The notes under the pieces: generated by a model
What the model was told of the DNA's origin: nothing
Seen by the model: only the letters and a program-made list of their open reading frames with translations
Database searches by the model: none
Source of the DNA: Effrenium voratum
Lineage: Eukaryota; Sar; Dinophyceae; Suessiales; Symbiodiniaceae
DNA length: 64,000 bases
Direction: 5' to 3'
Assembly (NCBI GenBank): GCA_963377175.1
Contig: CAUJNA010001646.1
Location: 130,001 to 194,000, forward strand
In this document: positions 22,180-33,395 of the stretch, piece by piece
Layout: the number at the start of each line of letters is the position of its first letter
Position numbering within the stretch: position 1 is the stretch's first letter
Program-made: the position numbers and the translations under genes

Positions 22180-22233
22180 GAGGACACCGAGCAGGAGCTG
22201 CGCAGGGAGTGGCAGGCGCGGAGCGCGGCGCGC
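22180..22233 (+). CDS. 18-codon internal exon, unidentified gene
   Basis: GCGTAGAAG acceptor, exactly 18 codons (EDTEQELRREWQARSAAR), GTTGGG donor, phase 0 to 0. Charged and helical, with very high third-position GC. It joins the acidic exon before it. Confidence 0.6.
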
Positions 22234-22283
22234 GTTGGGCCTGGTTAACGGACCTTTCTTCTTTTTTTTTGGGGGGGGGTCCT

Positions 22284-22365
22284 ATATGGGTATGCGTCAA
22301 ATTCAAATCACCAGACAAAAACACATAGATTTTAGTCCTGGTTTCCATTTAGGTTCCACCCCATA
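22284..22365. repeat. Dispersed repeat shared with 44868-44962
   Basis: The segment around ATTTTAGTCCTGGTTTCCAT matches the interior of the TIR element at 44868-44962 (TTTTAGTCTTTGTTTCCATT). The left edge GCGTCAAATT is a diverged form of that element's end. Confidence 0.4.
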
Positions 22366-23038
22366 TCTGGAGAAGCAGGGACTCAAGTAAGCTTCAAAGC
22401 AAATGGGGTTTGCTGGATCGGGAGGGCCTGTGGAAACCTCACCAGGAGTTCCCATATTCCAGGACAAAAATAGGGAGCCCTGACGGAGCGAAGCCTTTCG
22501 GTTTAACCATAGGTGTCTTTGGCTTGGTTTCCTTGCTGCTTTCAGGGCTAAACTTTCTAGCCGGGGGTTTTGGAGTATAAACCTGCTGTGACAGGTGTTT
22601 GTTCTCAGGTTGGTTGAAAACAGATGGATTCCACTCCCAATCACTTTCCAGTGGGATCCATCAGCTTTTACGTACTGACAGCTCGGGAGCGAACCACACG
22701 ATCCGAAGTCCAAGTGGGCAAGACTTTTGCGACCTCACCATGTGTTTTGCAACCACGCCACGAATGCAGTTTGCTCCTGGCGACGACCTCTGAGAGATTT
22801 CGATTCGGCCCGCACTCGGTTTGGATCAACACCAAGCTTGTAGCTGTCGAGCTATCTTTTGGTTTCATCCTTGGCCGTGGCTGGAACAACAATTTTGCCA
22901 CAAGCGCGCTTTTTGAGACAAGCAAACAGCTCGGAACTGGGAGATTGCCTCATATTGCCTATTGCCAGCACATGGTTTCAGGACTTTCAAATATCATCAG
23001 CCAGCTTCGTCCGGCGCTCCAGTCCAACTCACCCCGAG

Positions 23039-23127
23039 GTGAGCTGCGTGAAGCGGCCCAGCGTTGAGCCTCCGGCTGGCAAGTACTTGCGCCCCGGCAA
23101 GCGAACCATGGAGCTCCGTGGCTTTTC
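23039..23127 (+). CDS. Basic exon, unidentified gene
   Basis: The ACCCCGAG acceptor opens VSCVKRPSVEPPAGKYLRPG, then KRTMELRG, to a GC-type donor near 23127. Phase 0 agrees with the exon ending at 22233, so 21478, 22180 and 23039 can be read as one chain. Confidence 0.5.
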
Positions 23128-23637
23128 TTCAGGGGACCTCCCAGGACCGCCTCAACTTGGTGGTTGACCTCTTGGTTTCCCTAACAAAAATCCAAGAACA
23201 AAAGGGGTAGCAACTCAAAAAAGACAGACCCGTGGAGGTCCTTTCGGGATCCCTTGTGTCATAAGGGATCCCTGGTGTCAGTTTCTGGACGTACTTTTAT
23301 ATTTGCCGATGCGTCAAGATGGGCGAAAGACAAGGGTTTTGAGCACTCGTTGAGCCGGCAAATGAACCGTTTTTCCAACACAGCAAGTGTTGCCAGGGTT
23401 GGCACCCTTTCACATCAAAAACAGAGGTGCGCGATTTGGGTGACGCTTCATTGCACCCCTTGGTGCCTGGATTGGTTTGGGGATCGCCCCGGATTTCCTC
23501 CAAACCAAGAGGGAAGCTGAAACGCGGTTCATTCGGGTGTCTTTTTGTTTCGGGGAATCCCCCTAAAAATCAATTGCGCTGCGGTGTCCTGTTTTGGTTC
23601 CCTTTAGAGCCAACCAGCCAAACGAGGGTTGCCAAAG

Positions 23638-23767
23638 ACAAGAAGCCCTCAGGTCGGGCCTCTGCAAGCTGGTGATTCGGAAGCCCGCGCCGCCCTCCTT
23701 GTCCCTTCTGGCAGGGGACTGGCGTGACAGCAGCCAGGCAGAAGGGAGGCACTTGACCGCTTCTCAG
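23638..23767 (+). CDS. Internal exon, unidentified gene
   Basis: The frame reads QEALRSGLCKLVIRKPAPPS, then LSLLAGDWRDSSQAEGRHLT and ASQ before a GTTTGA donor. The 5-prime limit could be 23638 or one of two later AGs (23652, 23669). Good coding bias. No domain recognised. Confidence 0.55.
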
Positions 23768-24001
23768 GTTTGAGAACGAGGGCGCCCCCCTTTTGTTGGT
23801 AAGGGATGGTTCGAGACTCATCTTTTCATTCCATTCTGAGAGCCAAGTCATGTTTGGTTGCCATCAGAGGGAAAAGGACTCAGCTATGGGTGTCCTTTTG
23901 ATCGGTTAGTTCGGTTAGAAATAGATGGGAAAGCCATTGACCAGGGAAGCCCATCTATTTTTCCGAAAGGTCGCCTATGGACGGCGGAGATTTTCCAGAG
24001 C

Positions 24002-24070
24002 CCAGCTCACACGCAACCACGCGCGCGCCCGCACGCACGCAAGGACACACCCACACACACACAGACGCGG
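24002..24070. repeat. CACACG/CGCACG-rich simple repeat
   Basis: Irregular GCACGC, ACAC and CCACC units; non-coding. Confidence 0.7.
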
Positions 24071-24892
24071 AAATACAGGAACCCACCCACCCACCAGCCA
24101 CATGTGTGATGGTCACAAGACCCAGTCACTTGAGGTTGGTATGGATGGTCATGAACCTCCTCAGTTTGGATTAGACAACCATGATAAGGATTTCCATCTC
24201 CATGGCACGCTCAAGGAGGAGTCACGCTAGGCATCCGCCAGTTTTGTTCTGGAAGCATGTCACCATCATGACACATTGTTTATGGCGGAGCCCAAGCAGA
24301 TGTGGCTTAGATCTTTATAGCAGCGACCTTGAGCAGCTCTCAGGAAATCCTAATTGAAGTCAGATCATGGCTGCCCTCAGAATGTTGAAGCTGGTCAAAT
24401 CGGTCTCCTTCATGGGGCCTGTTCGGCGTCATTCCAAAGACAGCTGTGTCCCTTGAACCCTCCTCAATGTGTGCCTCAAGCCCAGCTGTGTATCTCAGGA
24501 TCGGACACTTTTGGGCCGGGTGCCTTGCTTAATTTGGCCACTTGCTGGGTCCAAAGGTTGCCCCAAAGACATAGCTAAGCCGTCCGACCAATGGAGCCTG
24601 AAAGGAAGCCACCAGGATGGTTCAGTAGGTCATTCCAATCTGCGCCCTATGTGTGGTATCCAACTTCACGTGTGGCTTCCATCCCAAAGGATTGACTCCA
24701 CCCCGAGGACAAAGATCTATCGAACCAGCAAGTTGGGCCATTCGCGCCTTGTCCTCAAACTTGGGGGACCTCTTTCCGTCCGGGGATGATCTCAAAGACA
24801 ACCAGGAAATGAATTCCCTGATTGAGGTGCCGTTTCGAAAACACCCAAGTTTTTCTTGGATGCCTTTTTCCTTTGAGAACAGGAAACAAACC

Positions 24893-24895
<3 letters not shown>

Positions 24896-24925
<30 letters not shown>
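24896..24925. repeat. Run of 30 T
   Basis: A homopolymer of 30 T ending 29 bases before the exon that follows. It may act as the polypyrimidine tract of that acceptor; its length is prone to assembly error. Confidence 0.95.
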
Positions 24926-24930
<5 letters not shown>

Positions 24931-24954
24931 AGTACCCCTGTGGTCGAATCTCAG

Positions 24955-25130
24955 GTATGGGCAACCTGGTGAAGGTCAGCTGTCGCGGAGTGGACTTGCT
25001 GGATTCCGACGGCCGATCCGCCCGGCCGCTGCCGATGTCCACGGATCGCTGGGGCAGGCGCTTCGCGCGCCTTTTGGGCGAAATCCCGCGGTCCCTGCAA
25101 AAAGACCGCGTGGAGCCACGAAATGAGTGG
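24955..25130 (+). CDS. Basic exon with candidate start codon
   Basis: Acceptor CGAATCTCAG, then GT and ATG at 24957. From the ATG the frame is exactly 58 codons to a GTTGCG donor: MGNLVKVSCRGVDLLDSDGR, a short link, then STDRWGRRFARLLGEIPRSL. Third-position GC is very high. The phase does not fit the exon ending at 23767, so this may be the first coding exon of a new gene or an exon is missed between them. Family unknown. Confidence 0.6.
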
Positions 25131-26132
25131 GTTGCGTGTGGTTTTCGTTTAAACCCCACAGTATACGCAGTATAAGGGGTTTTGTTGCGTTCCCTTGAAG
25201 CAAAGAACCCGGCCTTGTGACTCTCTGCCAAGAACCAGCAGAGGTCCCCTGGTTTCGGTTTGCCGTCTTGGCAGGGTCCACATGCTGAAACGTCCAGTTC
25301 TGAGGGGCATGCCTGGTTAATTTTGACTTTGGAAGCTTTGCCTCTGCTTGTCGCCGCCTATCCTTTGTCAGGGGTCAATTCACACGCATATATGTGTTAA
25401 AATAGGGCGTCCCCTGTTTTTGTTGTGATTAAAGGGAAACCAATCAAAACCAACCCATTTTGGGGTGCAGCCTGGAAAAGACACCCAAGGGAAAGCAGCT
25501 TCATTCCTTTTTGCCTGGTGGAAGGGCATGCCCGGGCACTCCAAAAGTGTCTGAGAATAAGGAGAACTCGTGCGACAGGCTAACCTATGTTGAGACATAC
25601 TGATGTGGGTCCGTGTCAAATTCGCGGTTTGGACCCCGAATTGGTTTCTTTTTGTTTCCTTACTCCGAAGACCACATACAAGCAGGAGCCCTGAGTACAG
25701 TGCGGTCCAGCCCCGTGCCTCAATACATCTGAATGACAACATCTGGCCGCCTAAGCAAAAAACACATGTTACCCGCAAAACAACACAGTCTGTTTTTGTT
25801 TTGACGCATACCCAATTTGTGAAACGCGGCTTTGTAGTGAGCTTCCTGTAAATGTTTTTTGTCGGAGCCGTGCTTTACAGTGTTTGTTTTTCTTCCCTTT
25901 TTAAAGGCATGCATTTAAGCAAAAACAAGAACACACGCAAAAGAAGATCGTGACCCTCAAGCAAACCAGGGTCGAGCCATAAGCGCCTCGGAGGCTTTGG
26001 TGCGGCACTTACGTTCTCCACGAGGCTGGCTACGAGGGCACCTCAAGAGCCGGGCGCCTGGATTGGGGTTGCGGCGGTTGGGGCGGTTCGGCGGGTTGAA
26101 GCGGGCCCTTTGTCCGTCTTTTGGGGAAACAG
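25131..26132. other. No firm gene
   Basis: AT-richer, featureless. The GC-rich patch at 25980-26130 is open on both strands (minus frames at 25957-26435); a + frame reading through GAWIGVAAVGAVRRVEAG is possible but not called. Confidence 0.4.
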
Positions 26133-26235
26133 AGGGAAGTTCGGAAGCCTGAGTGAGTTGTGGGTGCAGCAGATGGTGAGGGGCATGGCCTTTGGAGTGG
26201 AAAGGATGAGTAGATACCGCCAGCATGTCGCGTAA
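26133..26235 (+). CDS. Possible terminal exon, unidentified gene
   Basis: After GGGGAAACAG the frame reads GKFGSLSELWVQQMVRGMAF, then GVERMSRYRQHVA and TAA. Composition looks protein-like, third-position bias moderate. An overlapping minus-strand frame weakens the call. Confidence 0.4.
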
Positions 26236-26615
26236 GGGTAGCAAAATCGGCGCTTCCCGCTTTGATCAAACTTGTAACGGGGCAAACAAAAATCGATTGG
26301 GAGGATTGAAGTGGAAAGATGCAGCTCACCTTGAGCCAAGTCTGGAAGTCCATTGGGTATGGACGGTGCAACCCAAGGTCTTGGAAGCCACTCAAATGAG
26401 GTGGTTTTCCTGTAGTACTCCTTATGACTACTCAAAGGGCCACCCTCAACGAGGTATGCATATATATTTATACACGCAACATATACACATGCCTATACAC
26501 ATGTCAATCTGTGATTGAGGCGGGATCTCCACCCCAACCATTTCCAACCAAACTACGCCAAGTGCCCCGGAGGCCATCAGAAGGTTTTCAGGAGCCTTTT
26601 GTGTTTTTGTTTCAG

Positions 26616-26744
26616 GCATTGCTGGGGTCAGACGCATCTGCTAAGATCCCAGAGGTCTATGGTGACCGGGTCCGGTTGCCCCATGCGAAAAGAAGCCGCT
26701 GGCAGTGTTGGCGCCGGACACCGCAAGGAACCTTCCTTTCTTAG
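26616..26744 (+). CDS. Possible terminal exon, unidentified gene
   Basis: A TTTTTGTTTCAG acceptor starts ALLGSDASAKIPEVYGDRVR, then LPHAKRSRWQCWRRTPQ, with TAG at 26742. A good polypyrimidine tract and a plausible basic C-terminus. It would end a gene about 300 bases before the RCC1-like copy 2 start. Confidence 0.45.
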   Translation, partial: ALLGSDASAKIPEVYGDRVRLPHAKRSRWQCWRRTPQGTFLS

Positions 26745-27055
26745 GGGTCCCTGGTAGAAACATTCTAAATCACAGAATAAGAGTCAAGGACTCGAATGAG
26801 TGCGCCAAGCTTTCTGGCAGGAGGGCCAGGCAATCTGCCGTCAGCACTATGTTTCGTTTTCGGCTCAAGCTGCAGAGAGGCACTGGCTTCTGCTCTCAGT
26901 CCTTGGCATGCAGTTTCTCGCTTGATTTTCAACAAAGGCTACAAACATAGTTTGTTGGGTACCCACCAGTTTCTCAAACGCTTTCTTGACCCGTCGAAAC
27001 CTGCGAATCAACAAACTACCCTTGAACTAGCCCATCGGTCCCTGCCGTCTTGCTT

Positions 27056-28348
27056 ATGAGCCCAAGCCGCAGCCGCAGCAGGAGTAGCCGCAGGGTGGAG
27101 GTGGTCTTGCCAAGCGGGCGCTCTTGCGCCGTGCAGCTTCACTCGGAGTCCAGCATTGGGGAGCTGGCGGCTGCCGCGCGCGCGTATTTCCGGCGCGGAC
27201 TCTTGAGGCTGGTTGGTCCTGGGGGCCTGCGCCTGGATCCGGGTCTTACCCTGGGTCAGGCAGGTGTGGGAGATGGGAGTGTAGTACACGCCATTGCGCA
27301 GCCTGTGGAGATGGCTGCCACCACCACGGCGTTTGCTCTTTATGTCAGAGGGGGGAGTGCAATGACTTGGGCCGTCTTGACTTGGATAGTGGCCAGGTGC
27401 AAGAGCAGCTGACACGAGTCCGGCAGATTCAAGCCACCGAAACGTGTTTTACTGCAGTTCTGGATGGCGGAACGGCGGTGACTTGGGGCTACTTGCCATC
27501 TGACCTGCTGTATAACTGTGACAGCCACGTGCCGTGGTTTGCTCGTGTTCAGCAGATGCGAGCAACGGATGGCGCCTCCGCGGCAATTTTGGAGGATGGG
27601 ACAGTGGCGACTTGGGGACATGCAAAATCCGGTGGTGACAGTACCCGTGTTCATGAACAGCTGAGGGGGGGTCAAAGACATTCAATCAACCGGCCATGCT
27701 TTTGCTGCTCTTAGGGATGATGGTGCGGTGGTGACCTGGGGAAATCCGAACTTCGGGGGCGATAGCAGCAAAGTGCAAGGGCAGCTGAGGTATGTGCGGC
27801 AGATTCGGGCAACTGGCAACGCTTTTGCGGCCATCCTGGACAATGACGCTGTGGTGACCTGGGGCCACCCAAAGTTTGGGGGCGACAGCAGTCGAGTGCA
27901 AGCACAGCTGAGGGGTGTGAAACAGAGTCAAGCCACGAACTGTGGAGCATTCGCTGCTATCCGAGAGGATGGCAAACTGGTAACTTGGGGCCATTCCAAA
28001 TTCGGTGGTGACAGCAGCCAGGTGCAAGAGCTTTCAGAGGTGCAGCACATCGCCAGCAGCTGGGGAGCCTTTGCCGCCATTTGTGGCGGCAAAGTGGTGA
28101 CATGGGGCAACTCTGACTTGGGGGGCGACAGCAGCCTTGTGCAAGAGCAGCTCACCAGCGTCCAGAAGATCCAAGCAAGCGGTCGCGCTTTTGCTGCCCT
28201 CCTGGAAGAAGGCAGCGTGGTGACTTGGGGTGATTCAAGGTATGGCGGCGACAGCAGCCTTGAGTCAACCTCAGAATTATCAAAGACCACTTTATCAACG
28301 GCGTTTCATTCAATACTGGTTTTTTGCATTTTCCTTGGAGAACGATAG
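27056..28348 (+). pseudogene. UBL/RCC1-like gene copy 2, frameshifted
   Basis: ATG at 27056 gives an Arg/Ser leader, a ubiquitin-like domain (VEVVLPSGRSCAVQLH, then GLRLDPGLTLGQAGVGDGSV) and about eight RCC1-like repeats of about 41 residues. Against copy 3 the frame breaks twice: one G missing at about 27371 (TGGGCC where TGGGGCC is expected) and one G too many in the run of seven G near 27667. Both are homopolymers, so sequencing error is as likely as decay; with both corrected the frame would be continuous to TAG at 28346. Early repeats are irregular, later ones regular (VVTWGNPNFGGDSS). It lacks the Leu-rich C-terminal extension seen in copy 3. Confidence 0.75.
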
Positions 28349-28356
28349 GGGACTCA
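28336..28356 (+). repeat. 21-bp direct repeat, left copy
   Basis: GAGAACGATAGGGGACTCAC and one preceding G are repeated exactly at 29123-29143, bracketing the 73-bp satellite array. Several CGATACCCC units lie just downstream (28363-28632). Confidence 0.8.
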
Positions 28357-28722
28357 CAAAAAACGATACCCCTGAACATGGTTTGTGCTGGACCTTCGAG
28401 CTGGATCTGCCGAAGTGTAACTTGTGCACTGCGCTTGTGGTGAAAGTTGCGACTTGCGACCTTGAGGTTGCTGCCAGCAAGCAAGCCGCCAAGACTGATA
28501 TATGATTACCGCAAGGCAGAGAAGGCTATTGTGTGTTTGCTTGGCTCTAACAGCTTATGGAAAATTGTGAAAATTTCCGTCACGCGACACACGTCCAGAA
28601 CGATACCCCGGTCGATACCCCGTCGATACCCCGAGCATTGGCCCGAGTTGCAAATGTGAGGCCTAGTGCATTTGCTTACAAAAGACTACGCGTGTGGTTC
28701 CAGTGCTGTGTTTGCGTAGAAA

Positions 28723-29110
28723 GTTTGTCGGGTGCTTTTCGAGTTCGCGCGGCGCTATAGCGAGAGCGCTTGGGCACGCGTGGTCACCGCGAAGAGGGTT
28801 CACCGGGCACTTTCCAAATTCGCACGGAGTCGCAGCGAGGGCGCTTTGACACGCGCAATCCTCGCAGAGGGTTCATTGGGCACTTTACGAATTTGCACGG
28901 CGCCACAGCGAGAGCGCTTGGGCGCGCAGGATCCCTGCAGAGGGTTCATCGGGCAGTTTTAAAATTCGCACGGCGTCACAGCGAGGGCGCTGTGGCACGC
29001 GCAATCCTCGCAGAGGGTTCATCGGGCGCTTTACTAATTCGCACGGCGCCACAGTGGGAGCGCTTCGAGGCGCGCGATCCCTGCAGAGGGTTCATCGGGC
29101 ACAGCGCGAA
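28723..29110 (+). repeat. 73-bp satellite array, five units
   Basis: The landmark AGGGTTCA recurs at 28796, 28869, 28942, 29015 and 29088, an exact 73-bp period, with a partial unit before. A typical unit contains GCACGGCGCCACAGCGAGAG and TTGGGCACGCGC. The same family is present in reverse orientation at 49560-49860 and 51400-51650. Since 73 is not a multiple of 3, protein frames through it change every unit and are not meaningful. Confidence 0.9.
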
Positions 29111-29185
29111 CACGCGAAACGTGGAGAACGATAGGGGACTCACTAAAAGTAGAATGAATACACCCCACACAGCAAATATAGACGC

Positions 29186-29285
29186 NNNNNNNNNNNNNNN
29201 NNNNNNNNNNNNNNNNNNNNNNNNNNNNNNNNNNNNNNNNNNNNNNNNNNNNNNNNNNNNNNNNNNNNNNNNNNNNNNNNNNNNN
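29186..29285. other. Assembly gap, 100 N
   Basis: Exactly 100 N, the usual placeholder for a gap of unknown size. It directly precedes an ACGC array, which probably caused the assembly break. Confidence 0.98.
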
Positions 29286-29843
<558 letters not shown>

Positions 29844-29905
29844 CCACACGACGCTCACACGCACACCGCAACAAAAGCACACGCAACACCCACGCCACCC
29901 ACCCC

Positions 29906-30130
<225 letters not shown>

Positions 30131-30201
30131 AATTTGAGAGCAAGCTCCTGCACTCCAGCAGCGAACTTTGGTTATGATCTCTTTTTCCATGGTGAACATC
30201 G

Positions 30202-30646
30202 ATGACGATTTTCACTGGGCCCGAGTCCACTCCACAGTTCGGAGCGATCGAAATCATTCCGGGTAGCCAAGGGTGGAACTGGCTGAGAAACGCACGGGTT
30301 GTCCGCAAACGTGGATCCACTCCCTTGTTCGTAGGTTGGAAGCAAGCGCAAACGGAAGCCAGCCAATTTCAGGGGTCTTCTGTTCTCTTGGTGTTTCCCA
30401 GCCATCTGTTTAGGTTTTTGGCTCTTCGTGAGTCTGCGATCCTTCCATTCTTGGGGGGGAGGAATTTTCGCTCAAGTGGCCACCTTATGGCTCTTGCTTC
30501 CCTGGCGGACTGGCGCAAGGTTGAGCATTGTCCCAGTCGGTCGTTGGAGGCGTCTGACCAGGGTGAGAGACAGTTCGCGCTTGCGAGCCAAGTCTTCTCC
30601 AACAGACTTGTCCAGCGAAGAGCCACACACTTGTGTTCAGGCCTTG
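30202..30646 (+). CDS. Possible exon upstream of 30697, unidentified
   Basis: A + frame open from 30202 becomes protein-like after about 30460: SSGHLMALASLADWRKVEHC, then SRSLEASDQGERQFALAS and RRATHLCSGL. Ending at a GC donor at 30647 leaves one base that completes the first codon of the next exon across a 50-bp intron. The minus strand is also open here. The first part (30202-30450) is doubtful. Confidence 0.35.
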
Positions 30647-30696
30647 GCTTTGGGTAGACTTCTATTTTGGATAGCTGTGCTTGGATGTTTTTCCAG

Positions 30697-30863
30697 ACGA
30701 CCTCGCCGCGGAGCATCTCCAGAACAAGAAGGACCAGGCCCACGCAACCTCCACGAAGCTCAGAAAGAGGCTCCTCAGCAGACAGTGGCTGGGGTGTGAA
30801 ACGAATGCAGTGTTGCAGATGCTTGAAGCAATGTTGTCTTGGAGAATGTGCGTGATTGGGTGA
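30697..30863 (+). CDS. Terminal exon, unidentified gene
   Basis: The TGTTTTTCCAG acceptor is followed by DDLAAEHLQNKKDQAHATST, KLRKRLLSRQWLGCETNAVL and QMLEAMLSWRMCVIG, with TGA at 30861. Helical, Leu/Lys-rich, good coding appearance. Its phase matches the segment ending at 30646. Confidence 0.5.
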
Positions 30864-31031
30864 GCGTCAGCATTCGTTCGGGCACATGTGCAGCTGAGTC
30901 GTGCCACTTTCCAGAGTGGCTCATCACGGCGGGCCAGCGGGTTACCAACCTGCAGGCCAGACGCTCTCAGAAGGATTGGCTCTAGTTTGCGTGCAGTGGG
31001 AGCCTGCCAAGGACGCAGCGCGCAGAGCTAA

Positions 31032-31039
<8 letters not shown>

Positions 31040-31068
<29 letters not shown>
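31040..31068. repeat. (AC)n microsatellite
   Basis: About 14 AC units, non-coding. Confidence 0.95.
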
Positions 31069-31069
<1 letters not shown>

Positions 31070-31330
31070 GCCCTGTTGGCATGGAGCCTCTCTGGGCCAG
31101 TGGACTCTGGACTCCTCGGAATAGCAGACGGAGGAGGCCAAGGACGCCGCTGCGGAGAAGGCGCAGTTCAGCCCTGTGCCCGAAGTTATTCCCAGTCAGG
31201 AAAAGGGTTTTGCAGATCATTCGAGATATATTTTGCTGGAGTGACATGGGTTGGGTTCTGTTTCACACGCAAACACATTGAGACATAGTGACATTGCAAA
31301 TGCCGAAGCAATCTACGGAAGCAGTTGTGA

Positions 31331-31846
31331 AATTCGGCAACAAAGCGGAAAGTGACTGCCCTTCGGCGTTGCTTGCAAGAGTTTATTGATACCCTATCAT
31401 CTGTGCAATTTCCAGCTGCATCTGCAGCCTCAGATGCTTTGCTGCAAGCGCTTTGGGATGACTTTGAAGCTGTCGGTTCTTCGCCAAGACGTTGCCCAGA
31501 ATTTAAGAAAAAGACTGTTCGGCAGCTGCAAAAGCAGAATCAGAAATTGAAGAAGAAAGTGGAGCGGTTGCAGAGAGAGCCTCTGACAGGCAAAATGGTC
31601 GGGTTGCTGCAATGTGGTACATTCGCACTGCTTTTTTGCAGATCCTATAGTACCCTTGCAGTCGCTCGCCTCTTGGTGTGCGATTTTTTACGAAAGAAGT
31701 TGGGGCAATATCAAGAACTTTGTATTGCAACTGCCAAAGATGCAATGTGTGAGCTTGGAAAGCGGCTGAACTGCGAGGAGATTTCGCCAATTCCGGAGTA
31801 TGTTCAGAGACCATTTTTGTACGGCGTGTCCACGACGAGGCTTTGA
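31331..31846 (+). CDS. Coiled-coil protein segment, unidentified
   Basis: The frame is open from 31331 to TGA at 31844 with no early ATG, so it is an internal-plus-terminal exon or a 5-prime-broken gene. After ALRRCLQEFIDTLSSVQFPA there is a basic coiled coil (KKKTVRQLQKQNQKLKKKVE, heptad-like), then a Leu-rich stretch and ELGKRLNCEEISPIPEYVQ. Third-position GC is low, unlike the short exons, which may mean a mobile-element origin. It ends about 140 bases from an antisense retroelement remnant. Confidence 0.5.
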   Translation, partial: NSATKRKVTALRRCLQEFIDTLSSVQFPAASAASDALLQALWDDFEAVGSSPRRCPEFKKKTVRQLQKQNQKLKKKVERLQREPLTGKMVGLLQCGTFALLFCRSYSTLAVARLLVCDFLRKKLGQYQELCIATAKDAMCELGKRLNCEEISPIPEYVQRPFLYGVSTTRL

Positions 31847-31984
31847 GACGGCTCAGGCAGGGCGCTCCAAGCCACGTTCATTGTTGAAGAAGCCCATTCC
31901 ACGTTTAATTTTGTGTTGCTTTTTTTGGGCAGAGATGCAGTTTTTAGGTGCGAAAGGGAGGCCGCGCCAGTTAGCGTGTTGAGC

Positions 31985-33395
31985 GATGTCCCTTCGCACC
32001 AACGTCCTTGCTGCCGCTGCTGCTGCTGCTTCCTCCAGGATCAGGTAGATCTTGGCTCATCATCACGTCCACCCAATCCTTAATCTCTTTCCTCAGGCCG
32101 GCCGCCTTCTCCTCAACCTCCCTCTGTCTCAGTCCTGCAGCGCTGAACCCGAGAGCCGCTGCCTCTTGGCCTTATGCCATTCCCACCTTCGGAAATCCTC
32201 CGCCTCTACCTGCTCCAGCTGCACGCATTCCCATGAGTAACTGCTCGGCCTCCTTTCCTGATGGCCTCGAAGCCTTTGCATCCTGCCGTGCAGCCATACT
32301 TCTCCACATCCTCCTTGCGGACATAGAAAGACCGTCGCGAGATTTAGGCTAGGGGGCGCCAACCTTGGCGCTCTCTCCTCACCTCCTCCTTCAGCTTCTG
32401 CTCATTGAGAGCGACCTCGGACGTCCCAAGGAAAACGTCCAACCTCTTCACCGCCATCCCATACTTGACACCGTCCGTGCTGAGCCCGATGACCGAGTTG
32501 TTCGCGCATGATGGCCCACAAACCTCACTTCAATGAGCTTCTGCTCCCAATCTCTCTTTGGCTTTCCATTGCGCTCCACGGCCTCCTTGATGAAGACCTT
32601 CTGACCGAGCTCCGGCGCCGGGCGACTCCACCAACTGCCAAGTCTTCCCATCTTCTTCTCTCTTGTACACATTCAAGACCTCAGCTGAAAAAGATGGCAT
32701 CCACGGCAATATGGGGTGGCCATTCCTCACCTTCTGCCCCAGCTTACGCTCCAGGCCAGCCTATAATCCCCTCACCGCAGACTCGATCAAACCGTTGGCC
32801 TGATGGTCTCCAACAGGGCAAGTCCTCGGGACACATTCAACTTCCTTCAGCAACCTCCTGCTCGCCTCCTCCTTGAGCCTAACGAGGGCTGCTTCGTTGT
32901 CACTAAAATTCATAAATTTCTTCGTTTCGGTCTGTTCTAGAAACTTTGCGAAGACCTTGACGGATTGTGAGCTCTTGAGGATCAGCATCGGGGCCGGTTC
33001 CTCATCTGTGCTCATGAAGAAAAATAGGAGAAACTCCATCTCATCTTTTTCCGCTGCTGCCTTCTTCAAGAATCTGTCCTGCTGGCCGCAACGCACACCT
33101 CACACCAGCTGCGGTAAACTCCATGGTTCTGCAGCTCATGATCTTCCTCTCGGCATCCTCACTGCTAATCCTTTACCATCTCATTGGGCTCCTCCTCTCC
33201 AGCGAGCTCCTCATTCTCATCTTTTTTGAGGCCTCGCCATTCTCCATCCTCACCTGCCAGTCTTACGGGCTGACCTGCCAGCAGTTTCCCGAACTCGGGG
33301 CGCTCACGGCACTCATCCCCCGAAGATGGACAGTGCTCCACATCCACTATAAGACAACTGGGCGTTGTACGTGTTTCTTTTCCCACAAACAACTA
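31985..33395 (-). mobile_element. Broken retroelement integrase/pol fragment
   Basis: Read on the minus strand from 33395 down: VDVEHCPSSGDECRERPEF; then an HHCC-type zinc motif, HELQNHGVYRSWCEVC, near 33135-33090; then an integrase core-like stretch (MSTDEEPAPMLILKSSQSVK, DNEAALVRLKEEASRRLL, VGDHQANGLIESAVRGL) near 33020-32760; then RNGHPILPWMPSFSAEVLNV, KRDWEQKLIEVRF and SRRSFYVRKEDVEKYGCTAG down to about 32225, and a Glu/Lys-rich end near 32000. This order matches the integrase part of the copia-like polyproteins common in these genomes. The frame changes at several places and stops occur (for example after the HHCC motif), so it is inactive. No reverse transcriptase or LTR was found. One of few antisense features here. 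Confidence 0.7.

Noticed and set aside
29088..29110. 73-bp satellite unit as tRNA-derived SINE because of its length and GGTTCA motif
   Set aside because: No A box, no cloverleaf and the motif lacks the B-box ending; the length alone is not evidence.
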